Assembly (NCBI RefSeq): GCF_900155425.1 | Contig: NZ_LT700192.1 | Coordinates: 1 to 64,000 of the forward strand | Source: Parabacteroides massiliensis | GTDB lineage: Bacteria; Bacteroidota; Bacteroidia; Bacteroidales; Tannerellaceae | Length of the DNA stretch: 64,000 nt | Reading direction: 5' to 3' | Shown here: positions 38,657 through 47,312 of the stretch, piece after piece | How the letters are laid out: each line of letters opens with the position of its first letter | Numbering within the stretch: the stretch's first letter is position 1 | The notes under the pieces: generated by a model | Databases searched by the model: none | Told to the model about the DNA's origin: nothing | What the model saw: the letters and a program-made list of their open reading frames with translations, nothing else | Position numbers and translations under genes: made by a program

Positions 38657-40773
38657 TCACCCTTCCTGTATTCGTCTACTATTTCCAACAACTTTGCGCC
38701 ATAATTTTCGACAATCTTTTTCCCGATACCTGGAATTTTGAGAAGATCGCGTCCGCTGACGGGTAAGGTGTTAACTACACCGATCAAGGCTTTTTGTTGC
38801 AGGATGGTGTAAGGGGGAAGGCCCTTTTCGGTAGCCAGTTCATAACGCCAGTGCTTTAATTTGGTGTATAGTTCCGGATGTTTGATGTCGGCCGATATTT
38901 CGAGTTTGGTTGTTTCCGATGATTTTTCGGAACGTTTGCGTGTAGCCGGGGCAGGTGGCTGTTCGATGCTCGCTTTGGCTTTGGCAGACAGATAGCCGGA
39001 AATTGTGAATCCCTCTTGGCAACCTTGCAGGGTCGATAGTTTGATACGAAGGTCTTCGTTCCATTTGTCCAGTGCACTCTTGACTGTTTGGCGTGTTTCT
39101 TTGTTGTCGATTTCCACGTTCGATACGTTCTGCAGCGGAGTGCAAAGGCGGTCTATCTGCTCCAGAAAATAAGCGACCCCTTTACGGACACGTTCCTGTA
39201 TCATGTTGTCTTTCAGGTAATCGGTATTATCGGCTATCAGCCTTTTCAATTGCAGGATGAATCGTTCGCCGACATCTGTGACCGTGGAACGAAACGCATC
39301 GCGGGTGTTGGAATATTGCACGCTCAGTTCCGGATATAGTTTTTGCAGGTTCCCGTACACAATAAAGGCGGCATATTGTATGCGTTGCTGGAGGTTGTTG
39401 AAGTCGAACAGTTCGCAGATCAGTTTCGTGAAATAAAGTTGTTGTGCAGCCTGTATTTGCTCTTCGTGCGGTTGGCGGCTGTCGACCGTTGAAATGAATT
39501 CCTGTATCCGGGAATCGTTGATCATGGCGTTGCGGGTGATCCGGCTGCTCAGAACGAGTCCTTCCAGTGTCTTGCAACGGCTCAGTGCGACATACACCTG
39601 TCCGTGCGAAAATGCGGCTGAAGCGTCGATGATGGCATGCTCGAAAGTCAGCCCCTGGCTTTTGTGGATAGTGATCGCCCAAGCTGTTTTCAGCGGATAT
39701 TGGCTGAATGTACCCGAAATCGTTTCGGTAATTTCCTGCGTTTCGGGATCGATCGTGTATTTCACGTTGTTCCAGGTTTCCTTTTCTACAACGATTTCGT
39801 TGCCTTCCCGGTCGACTACGGTTATCTTGTTGGTATTGATAAATACGATTTTCCCGATCTTCCCGTTGTAATATCGCTTTTCGGAAGAAGAATCGTTTTT
39901 GACGAACATGACTTGTGCACCGCATTTCAGAGTCAGCTTGTCGTCGGTCGGGTAAGAATATTCCGGAAACTCATGGTTGATCTCGGCCTGAAAAGTATAA
40001 GGCAGTCCGGGCAGTTCCGCCAATTTCCGGTTGTTGATCTGCTGTGCCTGGTAGTTATGTGTCGTGAGCGTGATGTAGCCCGATTCTTCGTCCGGCCGGA
40101 AGTCAGGAATGTACCGCCGGTTCAACTGCTGCAAGGTCTCGTCGTCGAAACGATTCTCGCGGATATTATTCAATAGGTTGATGAAGTTCGTGTCGCTTTG
40201 TCGATAGACATGTGTCAGTTCGATGCAGAAATAATTACTTTCCGACAACGCCTTGCTGTCGAAAAAGAAGGTAGACGGATAGTGTTCTTTCAGCAAATTC
40301 CATTCATCGTCTTTGGCAACAGGCGCTAATTGCTGCAAGTCTCCGATGAGCAACAGTTGGACTCCTCCGAACGGTTTGCTGTGGTCTTTGTAGCGGCGCA
40401 AGACATCGCTGATGGCATCCAGCAGGTCTGCACGTACCATACTGACTTCGTCGATCACCAACAGGTCCATGCTGCGGATGATGTTGATCTTATCCTTGCG
40501 GAACTGGTTCTTGAAATCTTTTTTACCTTCCGAAGATGAAGACGGAAGGTAAGGGCCGAACGGCAGTTGGAAAAAGGAGTGAATGGTGACGCCTCCGGCA
40601 TTAATGGCCGCTACTCCGGTTGGCGCCACGACGATCATCCGCTTGGGTGAAACCTCTTTCAGCCTTTTTAAGAAGGTGGTTTTACCGGTTCCGGCTTTAC
40701 CTGTCAGAAAAAGGTTGGTTCCGGTGTTCTGTAATAAGTTGAAGGCGAGGTCAAACTGTTGGTTTGTCTGCAT
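38653..40773 (-). CDS. Pif1-like superfamily 1 helicase with HRDC domain
   Basis: The 706-residue protein has helicase motif I GKAGTGKTTF near residues 22-31, Ia VAPTGVAAINAGG, II LLVIDEVSM near 104, III LLIGDLQQLAPV, a UvrD-C-like segment (AWAITIHKSQGLTFEHAI, motif V) and VYVALSRC (motif VI). These define Pif1/RecD2-type 5'-3' helicases. A Lys-rich linker then leads to a C-terminal HRDC-like helical domain (LYTKLKHWRYELATEKGLPPYTILQ, and a helix-hairpin-helix-like LLKIPGIGKKIVENYGAKLLEIV). It may act on G-quadruplexes or stalled forks. It is a single gene with a promoter box at 40802. Confidence 0.93.
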   Translation of the reverse strand: MQTNQQFDLAFNLLQNTGTNLFLTGKAGTGKTTFLKRLKEVSPKRMIVVAPTGVAAINAGGVTIHSFFQLPFGPYLPSSSSEGKKDFKNQFRKDKINIIRSMDLLVIDEVSMVRADLLDAISDVLRRYKDHSKPFGGVQLLLIGDLQQLAPVAKDDEWNLLKEHYPSTFFFDSKALSESNYFCIELTHVYRQSDTNFINLLNNIRENRFDDETLQQLNRRYIPDFRPDEESGYITLTTHNYQAQQINNRKLAELPGLPYTFQAEINHEFPEYSYPTDDKLTLKCGAQVMFVKNDSSSEKRYYNGKIGKIVFINTNKITVVDREGNEIVVEKETWNNVKYTIDPETQEITETISGTFSQYPLKTAWAITIHKSQGLTFEHAIIDASAAFSHGQVYVALSRCKTLEGLVLSSRITRNAMINDSRIQEFISTVDSRQPHEEQIQAAQQLYFTKLICELFDFNNLQQRIQYAAFIVYGNLQKLYPELSVQYSNTRDAFRSTVTDVGERFILQLKRLIADNTDYLKDNMIQERVRKGVAYFLEQIDRLCTPLQNVSNVEIDNKETRQTVKSALDKWNEDLRIKLSTLQGCQEGFTISGYLSAKAKASIEQPPAPATRKRSEKSSETTKLEISADIKHPELYTKLKHWRYELATEKGLPPYTILQQKALIGVVNTLPVSGRDLLKIPGIGKKIVENYGAKLLEIVDEYRKGE

Positions 40774-41154
40774 GGTAATTTTGTAAAATTGTTAGTCCTT
40801 ACAAAATTACACAAAATATTAGAATCGTCAAGACATTAACCAGAGGGGGAAACGAAATTAGGGAAAAAACGGATAGATAAATATTTTCAGCGTTTTCGTT
40901 TTGGTGAAAATAAATTTTCATCGGCGGGGAAAAAAAATTTTTTTATATTGAAAAATTTTTTTTTCTTTTTTGAAAAATTTTTTTTTTTTCCGGGTAATTC
41001 GTTTCTTTTGTCAACAATAAGGCGAAAAAATGGGTAAAAAAGATCAGGAAAAACAAAAAAAAAGGATAAAACGGGGCGGAGGGGATGCTGGGGGGGGGGG
41101 GCGGTTTTTTTCCCTATATGGAAAATTTATTTTCATGCCGAGGTAATCCGTCTC
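40774..41154. other. Abnormal intergenic region with homopolymers and a smeared duplication
   Basis: Near 40802-40809 the minus strand carries TAATTTTG, a -7 box for the helicase gene. From about 40925 the sequence becomes homopolymer-rich. Positions 40956-41092 align without gaps to 41105-41241 (offset 149), the 3' end of the AspT-family gene and its flank. About three quarters of bases are identical over 101 columns, and most differences replace a base by the base before it. A run of 12 G (41090-41101) ends the copy. This looks like an assembly or sequencing artefact. Confidence 0.7.
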
Positions 41155-42753
41155 TTATGCCACCAATACGGCAATAAACTGGATAAAGAGGATCAGGAAC
41201 ACCATAGCAATCGGATAGACCGTGGCGTAGGCGATGCTGGGAGCGGAGCTGTCGCTCATCGAATCGGCAGCGGCAAGCCCCGGTGTGCTGGTCATTCCTC
41301 CGGCGATCGTCCCGATCAGGTCCAGAATGTGTATTTTGAAGACAAAATGCCCGAACAGGACGGCTATGATCATCGGTACTATTGTGATCGCCATCCCGAC
41401 TCCGAACAATGTCCAGCCGCTCTCCTGGAAAGTCGACACCAGGTTGACACCGGCCGATGTCCCAACTTCGGAGAGGAACAGAAGCAGACCGATCTGGCGG
41501 AGCAGTTGGTTGGCGGAACCGGACATGGACCAAATGACCGGGCCTGTCTTGCCGATTGCGCTCAGGACAAGCGCGACAATCAGGATGCCGCCTGTCAGAC
41601 CGGGCGAGAAAGAAAAAGAGTCCGAAAATGAAATATTCAGCTTTCCGAACAACACTCCGAGGACAATACCCGCCGCAATCGGGAAAAAGTCCGTATCGGA
41701 AAGTTTTTTCTCGTCATTCCCGAACACTTGCCCCAATTCCTTTATGTCTTCTTTTTCTCCGGCCACCATCAGCTTGTCGCCGAATTTCAGCAACAGGTCC
41801 GGTTCGGGCGAGAGGTCGATCCCGCTTCGGCGTACACGGGTGACGGTACAGTTGAACGTGCGTTGCAGATTCAGGTAGCCCAGGCTCTTGTTGATGACCT
41901 CCTTGTTTGTTACCAACAGCGATTGCAGTTCCTGCGTGCTGCCGAAAGGAAGGTCGTTCTCTACACGTTCGCCGACAAGAAGCGTTAGTTGTTCCAAAGA
42001 ATTGTCGTTGCCGACAGCCTTGATCATGTCTCCTTCGTGCAGGATGGTTTGCGCGACCGGTATGCTTGTCCGGTCTTTATGTTTCACACGGGAAATGACA
42101 GCACCCGTCATGGAACGGAGTTGTAACTGGGCCAGTGTTTTCCCGAATATATTGGCGTGGGTGATGCGGAAAGTCGCCGTGTGCAACGGAGGATATTTCC
42201 CTTTCCGCTGTGTATCGAGCGCTTTGGCTTCGGCGACAAGATCCTTACGCAGCAACTTCGGCAGTAATTTTATGAAAAGTATCACACCGATCACCCCGAA
42301 CGGATAGGCGATACCGTAGGCGATGGAAGCGGAAGAGGAATGCGTGCTGTCGATCGCAACGGCAAGTCCCGGTGTGCTGGTCAGCGCCCCGGCGATCAGG
42401 CCCACAAGGCTCGGCGTGTCGATCCCGACTGCATATTTAAGAGCCAAGCCCGTGAGACTGGCCGAACCGACGATCAGGAGTGTCAGTATGATCAGTGTTT
42501 TTCCTTTCGAACGGAAGGAGTCGAAGAAACCGGGGCCCGCTTGTATGCCGATGGTGAAAATGAACAGTACCAAGCCGAAATTTCCCAGTTCCTTAGGAAT
42601 GATTACCCCGAAATGGCCGAACAGGAGAGCGATAAAGATAACGGCTGATACATCGAGGGAGAGACCTTTGAACTGTATTCTGCCCAACATGAACCCTAAG
42701 GCGATAATCAGGAACAAGGCAAAATAGGACGATTGAAGCAATGTTTCAAACAT
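41155..42753 (-). CDS. AspT/YidE/YbjL-family transporter with two RCK_C domains
   Basis: The ATG at 42753 (MFETLLQSSYFALFLIIALGFMLG) gives 532 residues. Two homologous membrane halves, each with ~5 helices and a conserved GALTSTPGLA / GGMTSTPGLA motif, surround a cytosolic centre (about 195-370) that contains two TrkA-C/RCK_C-like units (FGKTLAQLQLRSMTGAVISRV and VTRVRRSGIDLSPEPDLLLKFGDKLMVAGE). This is the layout of the aspartate:alanine exchanger family (AAE, TC 2.A.81). Substrate is unknown; an amino-acid or anion exchanger is likely. The stop lies in the region duplicated upstream in smeared form. Monocistronic. Confidence 0.92.
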   Translation of the reverse strand: MFETLLQSSYFALFLIIALGFMLGRIQFKGLSLDVSAVIFIALLFGHFGVIIPKELGNFGLVLFIFTIGIQAGPGFFDSFRSKGKTLIILTLLIVGSASLTGLALKYAVGIDTPSLVGLIAGALTSTPGLAVAIDSTHSSSASIAYGIAYPFGVIGVILFIKLLPKLLRKDLVAEAKALDTQRKGKYPPLHTATFRITHANIFGKTLAQLQLRSMTGAVISRVKHKDRTSIPVAQTILHEGDMIKAVGNDNSLEQLTLLVGERVENDLPFGSTQELQSLLVTNKEVINKSLGYLNLQRTFNCTVTRVRRSGIDLSPEPDLLLKFGDKLMVAGEKEDIKELGQVFGNDEKKLSDTDFFPIAAGIVLGVLFGKLNISFSDSFSFSPGLTGGILIVALVLSAIGKTGPVIWSMSGSANQLLRQIGLLLFLSEVGTSAGVNLVSTFQESGWTLFGVGMAITIVPMIIAVLFGHFVFKIHILDLIGTIAGGMTSTPGLAAADSMSDSSAPSIAYATVYPIAMVFLILFIQFIAVLVA

Positions 42754-42785
42754 GTCGAATAGTTTTTTGTAAAGATTTATATTTG

Positions 42786-42793
42786 CAAATTTA
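42786..42793 (-). promoter_or_regulatory. -7 promoter box of the AspT-family gene
   Basis: The minus strand reads TAAATTTG, matching TAnnTTTG, 32 bp upstream of the start. Confidence 0.45.
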
Positions 42794-42836
42794 CACTTTT
42801 CTGTCAGTATAGGCAATCCTCTGGCGAGATTTCTGT

Positions 42837-42844
42837 TACCTTTG
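42837..42844 (+). promoter_or_regulatory. -7 promoter box of the truA-eamA pair
   Basis: TACCTTTG lies 36 bp upstream of the GTG start at 42881, divergent from the AspT-family gene. Confidence 0.5.
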
Positions 42845-42880
42845 TACCCGAATTAAAAAACAGAAGCAGGATATTCCGAC

Positions 42881-43663
42881 GTGAACAGATATTTTATATA
42901 TTTAGGTTATAACGGCAAAAAGTTTTGTGGCTGGCAGATACAACCGAATGGAACCACTGTACAGCAATCCATCGAAGATGCATTGGCGACTTTATTGCGC
43001 CGGCCGGTCCCGATCGTGGGAGCCGGGCGGACGGATGCCGGAGTGCATGCCCGCCTGATGGTGGCTCATTTCGACTGGCAGGAACCGATTGCCGACCTCG
43101 CCTTTCTGGCGGAGAAGCTGAATCGTTTGCTGCCCAAGGATATCGCGATCTATCGTATCGTGCCTGTTCGTCCCGATGCGCATGCCCGGTTCGATGCCAC
43201 TTCGCGTACATATAAGTATTATATCACGACACGGAAAGATCCGTTCAATTACGAACTGGTCTATAAAATTCCGGGAAAACTCGATTTCGAGGCGATGAAC
43301 AAAGCTTGCTCGGTTTTGTTCGATTATATAGATTTCACCAGTTTCAGCAAGTTGCACACGGATGTGAAGACGAACAACTGTCGCATCTATGAGGCCGGTT
43401 GGGAGCAGGAAGGCGATGTTTGGGTTTTCACCATACAGGCAGACCGTTTCCTGCGCAATATGGTGCGTGCCATTGTCGGGACGCTTCTGGAAGTAGGGCG
43501 GGGCAAGCTTTCCATCGACGGTTTCCGCCAGGTGATCGAAGCCAAGGACCGCGGTCGTGCCGGAACCTCCGCTCCCGGACATGCGCTCTATCTGGTCGAT
43601 GTCACCTACCCCGAAAATACGTTTGTAATTCTCAATTCTCAATTCTTATGTGGCTCGGATTAG
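42881..43663 (+). CDS. truA: tRNA pseudouridine(38-40) synthase
   Basis: The 260-residue protein begins at GTG 42881 ([21 protein letters not shown]). The catalytic Asp lies in [12 protein letters not shown] near residue 54. [14 protein letters not shown] and [29 protein letters not shown] are further TruA motifs. It isomerises uridines 38-40 in the anticodon arm of tRNAs. The last ~15 codons read through a 7-bp repeat tract (AATTCTC units), so the C-terminus after TYPENT is probably not conserved. It overlaps the start of the EamA gene by 16 bp. Confidence 0.96.
   Translation: MNRYFIYLGYNGKKFCGWQIQPNGTTVQQSIEDALATLLRRPVPIVGAGRTDAGVHARLMVAHFDWQEPIADLAFLAEKLNRLLPKDIAIYRIVPVRPDAHARFDATSRTYKYYITTRKDPFNYELVYKIPGKLDFEAMNKACSVLFDYIDFTSFSKLHTDVKTNNCRIYEAGWEQEGDVWVFTIQADRFLRNMVRAIVGTLLEVGRGKLSIDGFRQVIEAKDRGRAGTSAPGHALYLVDVTYPENTFVILNSQFLCGSD
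43627..43647 (+). repeat. 7-bp repeat array before the EamA-family gene
   Basis: AATTCTC units (sense TCAATTC) lie in tandem at the 3' end of truA and end directly at the ATG at 43648. Confidence 0.65.
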
Positions 43664-44544
43664 CCTTCATCTCCGCCTTTCTTTTAGGTTGTTATGAAGT
43701 AAATAAAAAGATTTCGCTGGATGGCAATGCTGTTATTCCGGTTTTGTTTTTCAATACATTGATAAGCAGTCTTATCTTCGTCCCTTTCATTTTTCTGTCG
43801 TTCTTTACGGATGTGCTCGACGGGACGATGCTGTATGTGCCGCGTGTCTCCTTTGAGACACATGTAGCTGTGTTTATAAAAGCTGTGATCGTTTTGTCGT
43901 CGTGGATATTCGGCTATTTCGCCCTGAAGCATTTGCCGTTGACCATTACCGGGCCCATCAAGGCTACGCAACCAGTCGTGACGCTGGTTGGAGCCATGCT
44001 TGTCTTCGGTGAGCGACTGAACCTGTACCAATGGATCGGGGTGATTCTTTCCATTGCCTCTTTCTACCTCCTTTCCTCGTCCGGGAAAAAAGAGGGAATC
44101 CGTTTCACGCATAATAAATGGATTTTCTTTACCGTTTTGTCCATCCTTACCGGAGCGGCGAGCGGTTTGTATGACAAACATCTGATGGGAAGCTTGGATG
44201 TGATGACGGTGCAGGTATGGTTCAATGTCTACCAGTGTCTGATGATGCTGCCGATCCTCCTGTTCCTCTGGTATCCGCGACGGAAAAGCACGACGCCTTT
44301 TGTTTGGCACTGGAACATTGTCTTTATCTCCGTCTTCCTCTGCGTGGCGGATTGGATTTATTTTTATGCCCTTACTTTCCCCGGTTCGATGATCTCTATC
44401 GTCTCGATGGTCCGCCGCAGCAATGTCTTGGTGACCTTCCTTGCCGGCGCTTTGTTCTTCCATGAAAAGAACCTGAAAAGCAAGGCGATCGATCTGTTTT
44501 TAGTATTATTAGGAATGATATTCCTGTATCTCGGTACGCGCTAA
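43648..44544 (+). CDS. EamA/DMT-family transporter
   Basis: Starting at ATG 43648 ([21 protein letters not shown]) gives 298 residues; the long open frame upstream is out of frame with truA and non-coding. The product has ten hydrophobic helices in two five-helix halves, as in drug/metabolite transporters. [35 protein letters not shown] and the C-terminal [30 protein letters not shown] are the family's repeated signatures. It is likely an inner-membrane exporter or exchanger of a small metabolite. It overlaps truA by 16 bp and so is co-transcribed. Confidence 0.9.
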   Translation: MWLGLAFISAFLLGCYEVNKKISLDGNAVIPVLFFNTLISSLIFVPFIFLSFFTDVLDGTMLYVPRVSFETHVAVFIKAVIVLSSWIFGYFALKHLPLTITGPIKATQPVVTLVGAMLVFGERLNLYQWIGVILSIASFYLLSSSGKKEGIRFTHNKWIFFTVLSILTGAASGLYDKHLMGSLDVMTVQVWFNVYQCLMMLPILLFLWYPRRKSTTPFVWHWNIVFISVFLCVADWIYFYALTFPGSMISIVSMVRRSNVLVTFLAGALFFHEKNLKSKAIDLFLVLLGMIFLYLGTR

Positions 44545-44719
44545 AAATCTTTTACTATATCTGTAAAGTTTGACCAGTTTTCAACTTTATACCCTCTGAT
44601 GTCACGGACTGATTCTCGGAACCAAGGAATTTTTTTTAGAGCTTCTATAGCTCTAAAAAGGTTTCCTAAATCATCACTTATACTTTTCTGTTTTGAGATT
44701 TGAATAGGTCTTCTTTTCC
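44545..44719 (-). pseudogene. Open frame without start codon, remnant or frameshifted C-terminus
   Basis: On the minus strand a second frame overlaps the end of the 62-residue gene and reads about 57 codons, ending [37 protein letters not shown] and a stop directly next to the stop of the convergent EamA gene. It looks like real protein but has no ATG, GTG or TTG. A frameshift near 44678-44720 that separates the two parts of one gene would explain it; a second gene with an unusual start is the alternative. Confidence 0.35.
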
Positions 44720-44866
44720 GAAGAAGATATTTCCGTCTTCGGTCTCAGCTGAGATGACAACACCCACAAATGGATTGTTTTCAATTTCTATAATTGTACC
44801 TTCTATCCAATTGGGCAAGTGGGTAAGGTCTGGAGAAATTAATATTTTATCTCCTACTGTTTTCAT
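44678..44866 (-). CDS. Small hypothetical protein
   Basis: The 62-residue product starts MKTVGDKILISPDLTHLPNWIEGTI. The pattern of short strands with WIEGTIIEIENNPFVGVVISAE resembles small beta-barrel (KOW/SH3-like) folds. It has no signal peptide. Downstream, a coherent reading frame continues in another phase, so the protein may be the N-terminal part of a frameshifted gene. The gene lies between the EamA gene and the DUF3256 gene, on the opposite strand. No family is recognised with confidence. Confidence 0.5.
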   Translation of the reverse strand: MKTVGDKILISPDLTHLPNWIEGTIIEIENNPFVGVVISAETEDGNIFFGKEDLFKSQNRKV

Positions 44867-44915
44867 ATACGTTACCTTTTATGATTACTTATGGCAAAGG
44901 TAGATATTTTATTTT

Positions 44916-44923
44916 TATCTTTG
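44916..44923 (+). promoter_or_regulatory. -7 promoter box of the DUF3256 gene
   Basis: TATCTTTG matches TAnnTTTG and lies 25 bp upstream of the start at 44949. Confidence 0.5.
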
Positions 44924-44948
44924 TCTCCCTATAAATTCAATTTAAGAT

Positions 44949-45581
44949 ATGAGACGATTATTTTTTTCTATATTGCTTTGTGTGTTTGTGTGGGGAATGA
45001 AGGCACAGGAGATGGATGCAGTCTTTGTTGTTATGCCCGACCAATATGTCCCCCAACTGGAAAATGCCTGGCGTAAGGATTTGATAGATTTGTATAATTC
45101 AGGAAAGGAAGCGAAGCTGAAAAACACCATGAACGGCTTTTCCACCTTGAAAAAGCTGACGGATGATTACCTGTTGTTGCAAGTGACGGACCGCAGCACG
45201 GTGGAGATGAAGCTGTTGCCACTGGTGAACGATACCTATGTTATTTGTATGATCACGACCGTATACGGTCCCGTCCCCGACAGCCAAATCGAGTTTTTTA
45301 CGACAGATTGGAAACCGTTGAACGCGGAAGACCTGTATACTCCCGTTCCGGCAGAGTGGTTTATCAAAGACGATGCCGATAAAAACCGGGCTGCCTTTAT
45401 CGAAGCAACTGCCCGTCTGGACATGGACTTGCGGAAATATTCGCTCAGCCCTGACAACCAGACGTTGACGGTCGAATATACGACTCCCCAATATCTGACA
45501 AAAGCCGAGCGCAAGCAGGTGGAACCTTTCCTGAAAAACACGCCAAAAGTCTATACCTGGGAAAAATTCCACTTCAAATAA
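44949..45581 (+). CDS. DUF3256 secreted protein
   Basis: The 210-residue protein has a signal peptide (RRLFFSILLCVFVWGMKAQ, cleavage near residue 20). It fits the Bacteroidales DUF3256 pattern: FVVMPDQYVPQLENAWRKDLIDLYNSGKEAKLKNTMNG, then DYLLLQVTDRSTVEMKLLPLVNDTYVICMITTVYGPVPDS, and a C-terminal WFIKDD. Function is unknown; predicted periplasmic. It is transcribed alone and ends 17 bp from the stop of the convergent PepSY-like lipoprotein gene. Confidence 0.88.
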   Translation: MRRLFFSILLCVFVWGMKAQEMDAVFVVMPDQYVPQLENAWRKDLIDLYNSGKEAKLKNTMNGFSTLKKLTDDYLLLQVTDRSTVEMKLLPLVNDTYVICMITTVYGPVPDSQIEFFTTDWKPLNAEDLYTPVPAEWFIKDDADKNRAAFIEATARLDMDLRKYSLSPDNQTLTVEYTTPQYLTKAERKQVEPFLKNTPKVYTWEKFHFK

Positions 45582-45598
45582 GAGAGGCGGATATGAAT

Positions 45599-46084
45599 CT
45601 ACCAGTCGTATCCCGGAGCAAGGGTCGAACCTTGGGTTACGATCTGTGCTTCGGAGTCGAGTACGACATGTATCTCGTTGTTGTCTTGTTTCAGTTTGAA
45701 ATCGTAGAACAGGCCGTCCGGTCGTTCGATCACCGTGATATCTTCTACTTTATATTGATTGTAGGCGGAGCTTTGCAACGCATCCATAATGGCGGCAGGC
45801 ACGTTGCGGGCATTGATTTCCCAATGTGTGGAAACCCATTGGTCTTTCGTGTCGAACCATACTTCTTTGTGCAGATTCTTTTCTTGTATATCCACTTCCG
45901 TCCCGTTGTTCTCCTTTTCGGATTTCAGGATTGTTGCGGTCGGATACTTTTGCTTCAGAAAGTCCCGGATAGGGGCTGCGATATTTTCGGCAGGTGCTTT
46001 TTGTTTTTGCCGGTTGTTGCTGCATGCAGCGAGCAATGTGAGGCTGCATAAACACAATAGCAAGACGGATAATTTAGTTCTCAT
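45599..46084 (-). CDS. PepSY-like lipoprotein
   Basis: Start at ATG 46084 (MRTKLSVLLLCLCSLTLLAACS) gives 161 residues; the lipobox LLAAC with Cys near residue 21 predicts a lipoprotein. The mature part holds two beta-alpha repeats (APIRDFLKQKYPTATILKSEKENNGTEVDI and VPAAIMDALQSSAYNQYKVEDITVIERPDGLFYDFKL), as in the PepSY-like (DUF2874) family of Bacteroidetes periplasmic proteins, thought to bind or inhibit proteins. It is divergent from the ECF sigma factor gene with a 172-bp region between them, so it may belong to that regulon. Confidence 0.82.
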   Translation of the reverse strand: MRTKLSVLLLCLCSLTLLAACSNNRQKQKAPAENIAAPIRDFLKQKYPTATILKSEKENNGTEVDIQEKNLHKEVWFDTKDQWVSTHWEINARNVPAAIMDALQSSAYNQYKVEDITVIERPDGLFYDFKLKQDNNEIHVVLDSEAQIVTQGSTLAPGYDW

Positions 46085-46256
46085 GACTTGTTTTTTTATT
46101 GTTACTATTCGTGATGAGTCCCCGATCGAACTCTGTCTCGAAAGAAACAATTCTTGTCTCGTCAAGGTTGTCTGCCTCGATGATAATATGCCTTTTTTTA
46201 TTTTTTCCGGGTTTTCCATGTTATGTTTTCGTTTCTTTGTCGTCATAATAGCAGAA

Positions 46257-46751
46257 ATGGAACTCGAAACGTTTAAAATAACCGTGCTGCCGCTCCGGGA
46301 TAAGTTGATCAATATTTCGTGGCGGATGATGGAGGACAGGTCGGATGCAGAGGACATCGTGCAGGAGACTTTTCTGAAATTGTGGCAGATTCGCGAGAAG
46401 CTGGACGGCTATAACAGTGTCGAGGCACTGGCTGTACAAGTGGCCAAGAACCTGGCACTGGACAAACTGAAACAGCATCGGCCGGAAGGTATGGATATCA
46501 CTTCGCTTTCGCTCGATTCGGGAACAAGAAATCCGGCGGAAGAACTGGAACAGCACGATACGGTAGACCGTATCCGTTGGCTGATAAGCAAGCTGCCTTC
46601 ACTTCAGCAAACCATTATCCGGATGAAAGACGTCGAAGGGTATGAGTTGGCGGAGATAGCGGAGATAACAGGCACTCAGGTCGAAGCGGTTCGGGTGAAT
46701 CTTTCGAGAGCCAGGAAAAAGATACGGGAACAGTTAATGAGAGATTTATAA
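46257..46751 (+). CDS. ECF-family RNA polymerase sigma factor
   Basis: The ATG at 46257 (MELETFKITVLPLRDKLINIS) gives 164 residues, typical for an ECF sigma. Region 2 includes WRMMEDRSDAEDIVQETFLKLWQIREKL (core and -10 binding). Region 4 includes LPSLQQTIIRMKDVEGYELAEIAEITGTQVEAVRVNLSRARKKI, with the -35 helix-turn-helix. It is followed 3 bp later by a gene that looks like its anti-sigma factor, and two envelope genes. A TTTCTTTG near 46231 is only a partial promoter box. It likely controls this locus and envelope functions. Confidence 0.93.
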   Translation: MELETFKITVLPLRDKLINISWRMMEDRSDAEDIVQETFLKLWQIREKLDGYNSVEALAVQVAKNLALDKLKQHRPEGMDITSLSLDSGTRNPAEELEQHDTVDRIRWLISKLPSLQQTIIRMKDVEGYELAEIAEITGTQVEAVRVNLSRARKKIREQLMRDL

Positions 46752-46754
46752 TTT

Positions 46755-47300
46755 ATGGGAAAGAGGAATCTACATATGATAGAGGAGTTGCTGGAGCGGT
46801 ATTTCGAAGGTGAGACTTCTGCCGCGGAAGAAAGGCTGATCCGTGCTTTTTTCGCTTCGGGGAAAGTGCCGGAACATCTGGCTGCTTATATTCCTCTCTT
46901 TGCTTATTTCGACGAAGAAATAGAGCGTGATGCGGAAGCGCAAGTTGGCGAACCGGATTCGGACCCCGAACCTGTATCCGTTCAGCTCCGTCCAAAGAAC
47001 CGGAAGCGTGCAGTCCTTTATATCCTTTCCGGCGTGGCAGCCTGCGTGTTGGCTCTGTTGAGCCTCACCCGTCTGCTGTATCCTGCCGATCCCTGTTTCT
47101 GTTCCGATAACTATGTTGTGATAAACGGTCGTTGCTATACCGACATTCATAAAGTCCGTTCGCTGGCAGTCGAAGCGTTGCAGGAGGTGGCCACTCCTGC
47201 CGATGACTACTTCCCGGAGATGGATAAGGATGAGGCAGATCGTCAAATAATAGATAATCAGTTAAAAGAATTAGGTAGTCTTTTTAGTGAGGACGAATAA
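46755..47300 (+). CDS. Putative anti-sigma factor, single-pass membrane protein
   Basis: The 181-residue protein starts 3 bp after the sigma gene. The N-terminus (IEELLERYFEGETSAAEERLIRAFF) is the helical segment common in Bacteroidetes anti-sigma factors. One transmembrane helix lies near residues 92-112 (AVLYILSGVAACVLALLSL). The periplasmic part has Cys pairs (DPCFCSDNYVVINGRCYTDI) and an acidic C-terminus. The conserved ZAS zinc motif (HxxxCxxC) is absent, so the anti-sigma call rests on position and topology. Confidence 0.65.
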   Translation: MGKRNLHMIEELLERYFEGETSAAEERLIRAFFASGKVPEHLAAYIPLFAYFDEEIERDAEAQVGEPDSDPEPVSVQLRPKNRKRAVLYILSGVAACVLALLSLTRLLYPADPCFCSDNYVVINGRCYTDIHKVRSLAVEALQEVATPADDYFPEMDKDEADRQIIDNQLKELGSLFSEDE

Positions 47301-47312
47301 AAGAATATCAAG

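Noticed and set aside
40992-41092. Pseudogene or tandem duplication of the AspT-family 3' end
   Set aside because: The substitutions mostly copy the preceding base, which points to sequencing error rather than decay. Reported as an artefact candidate.
45789-46256. N-terminal extension of the ECF sigma gene
   Set aside because: The extension reads across the divergent promoter region and antisense to the lipoprotein gene. The ATG at 46257 matches the family start.
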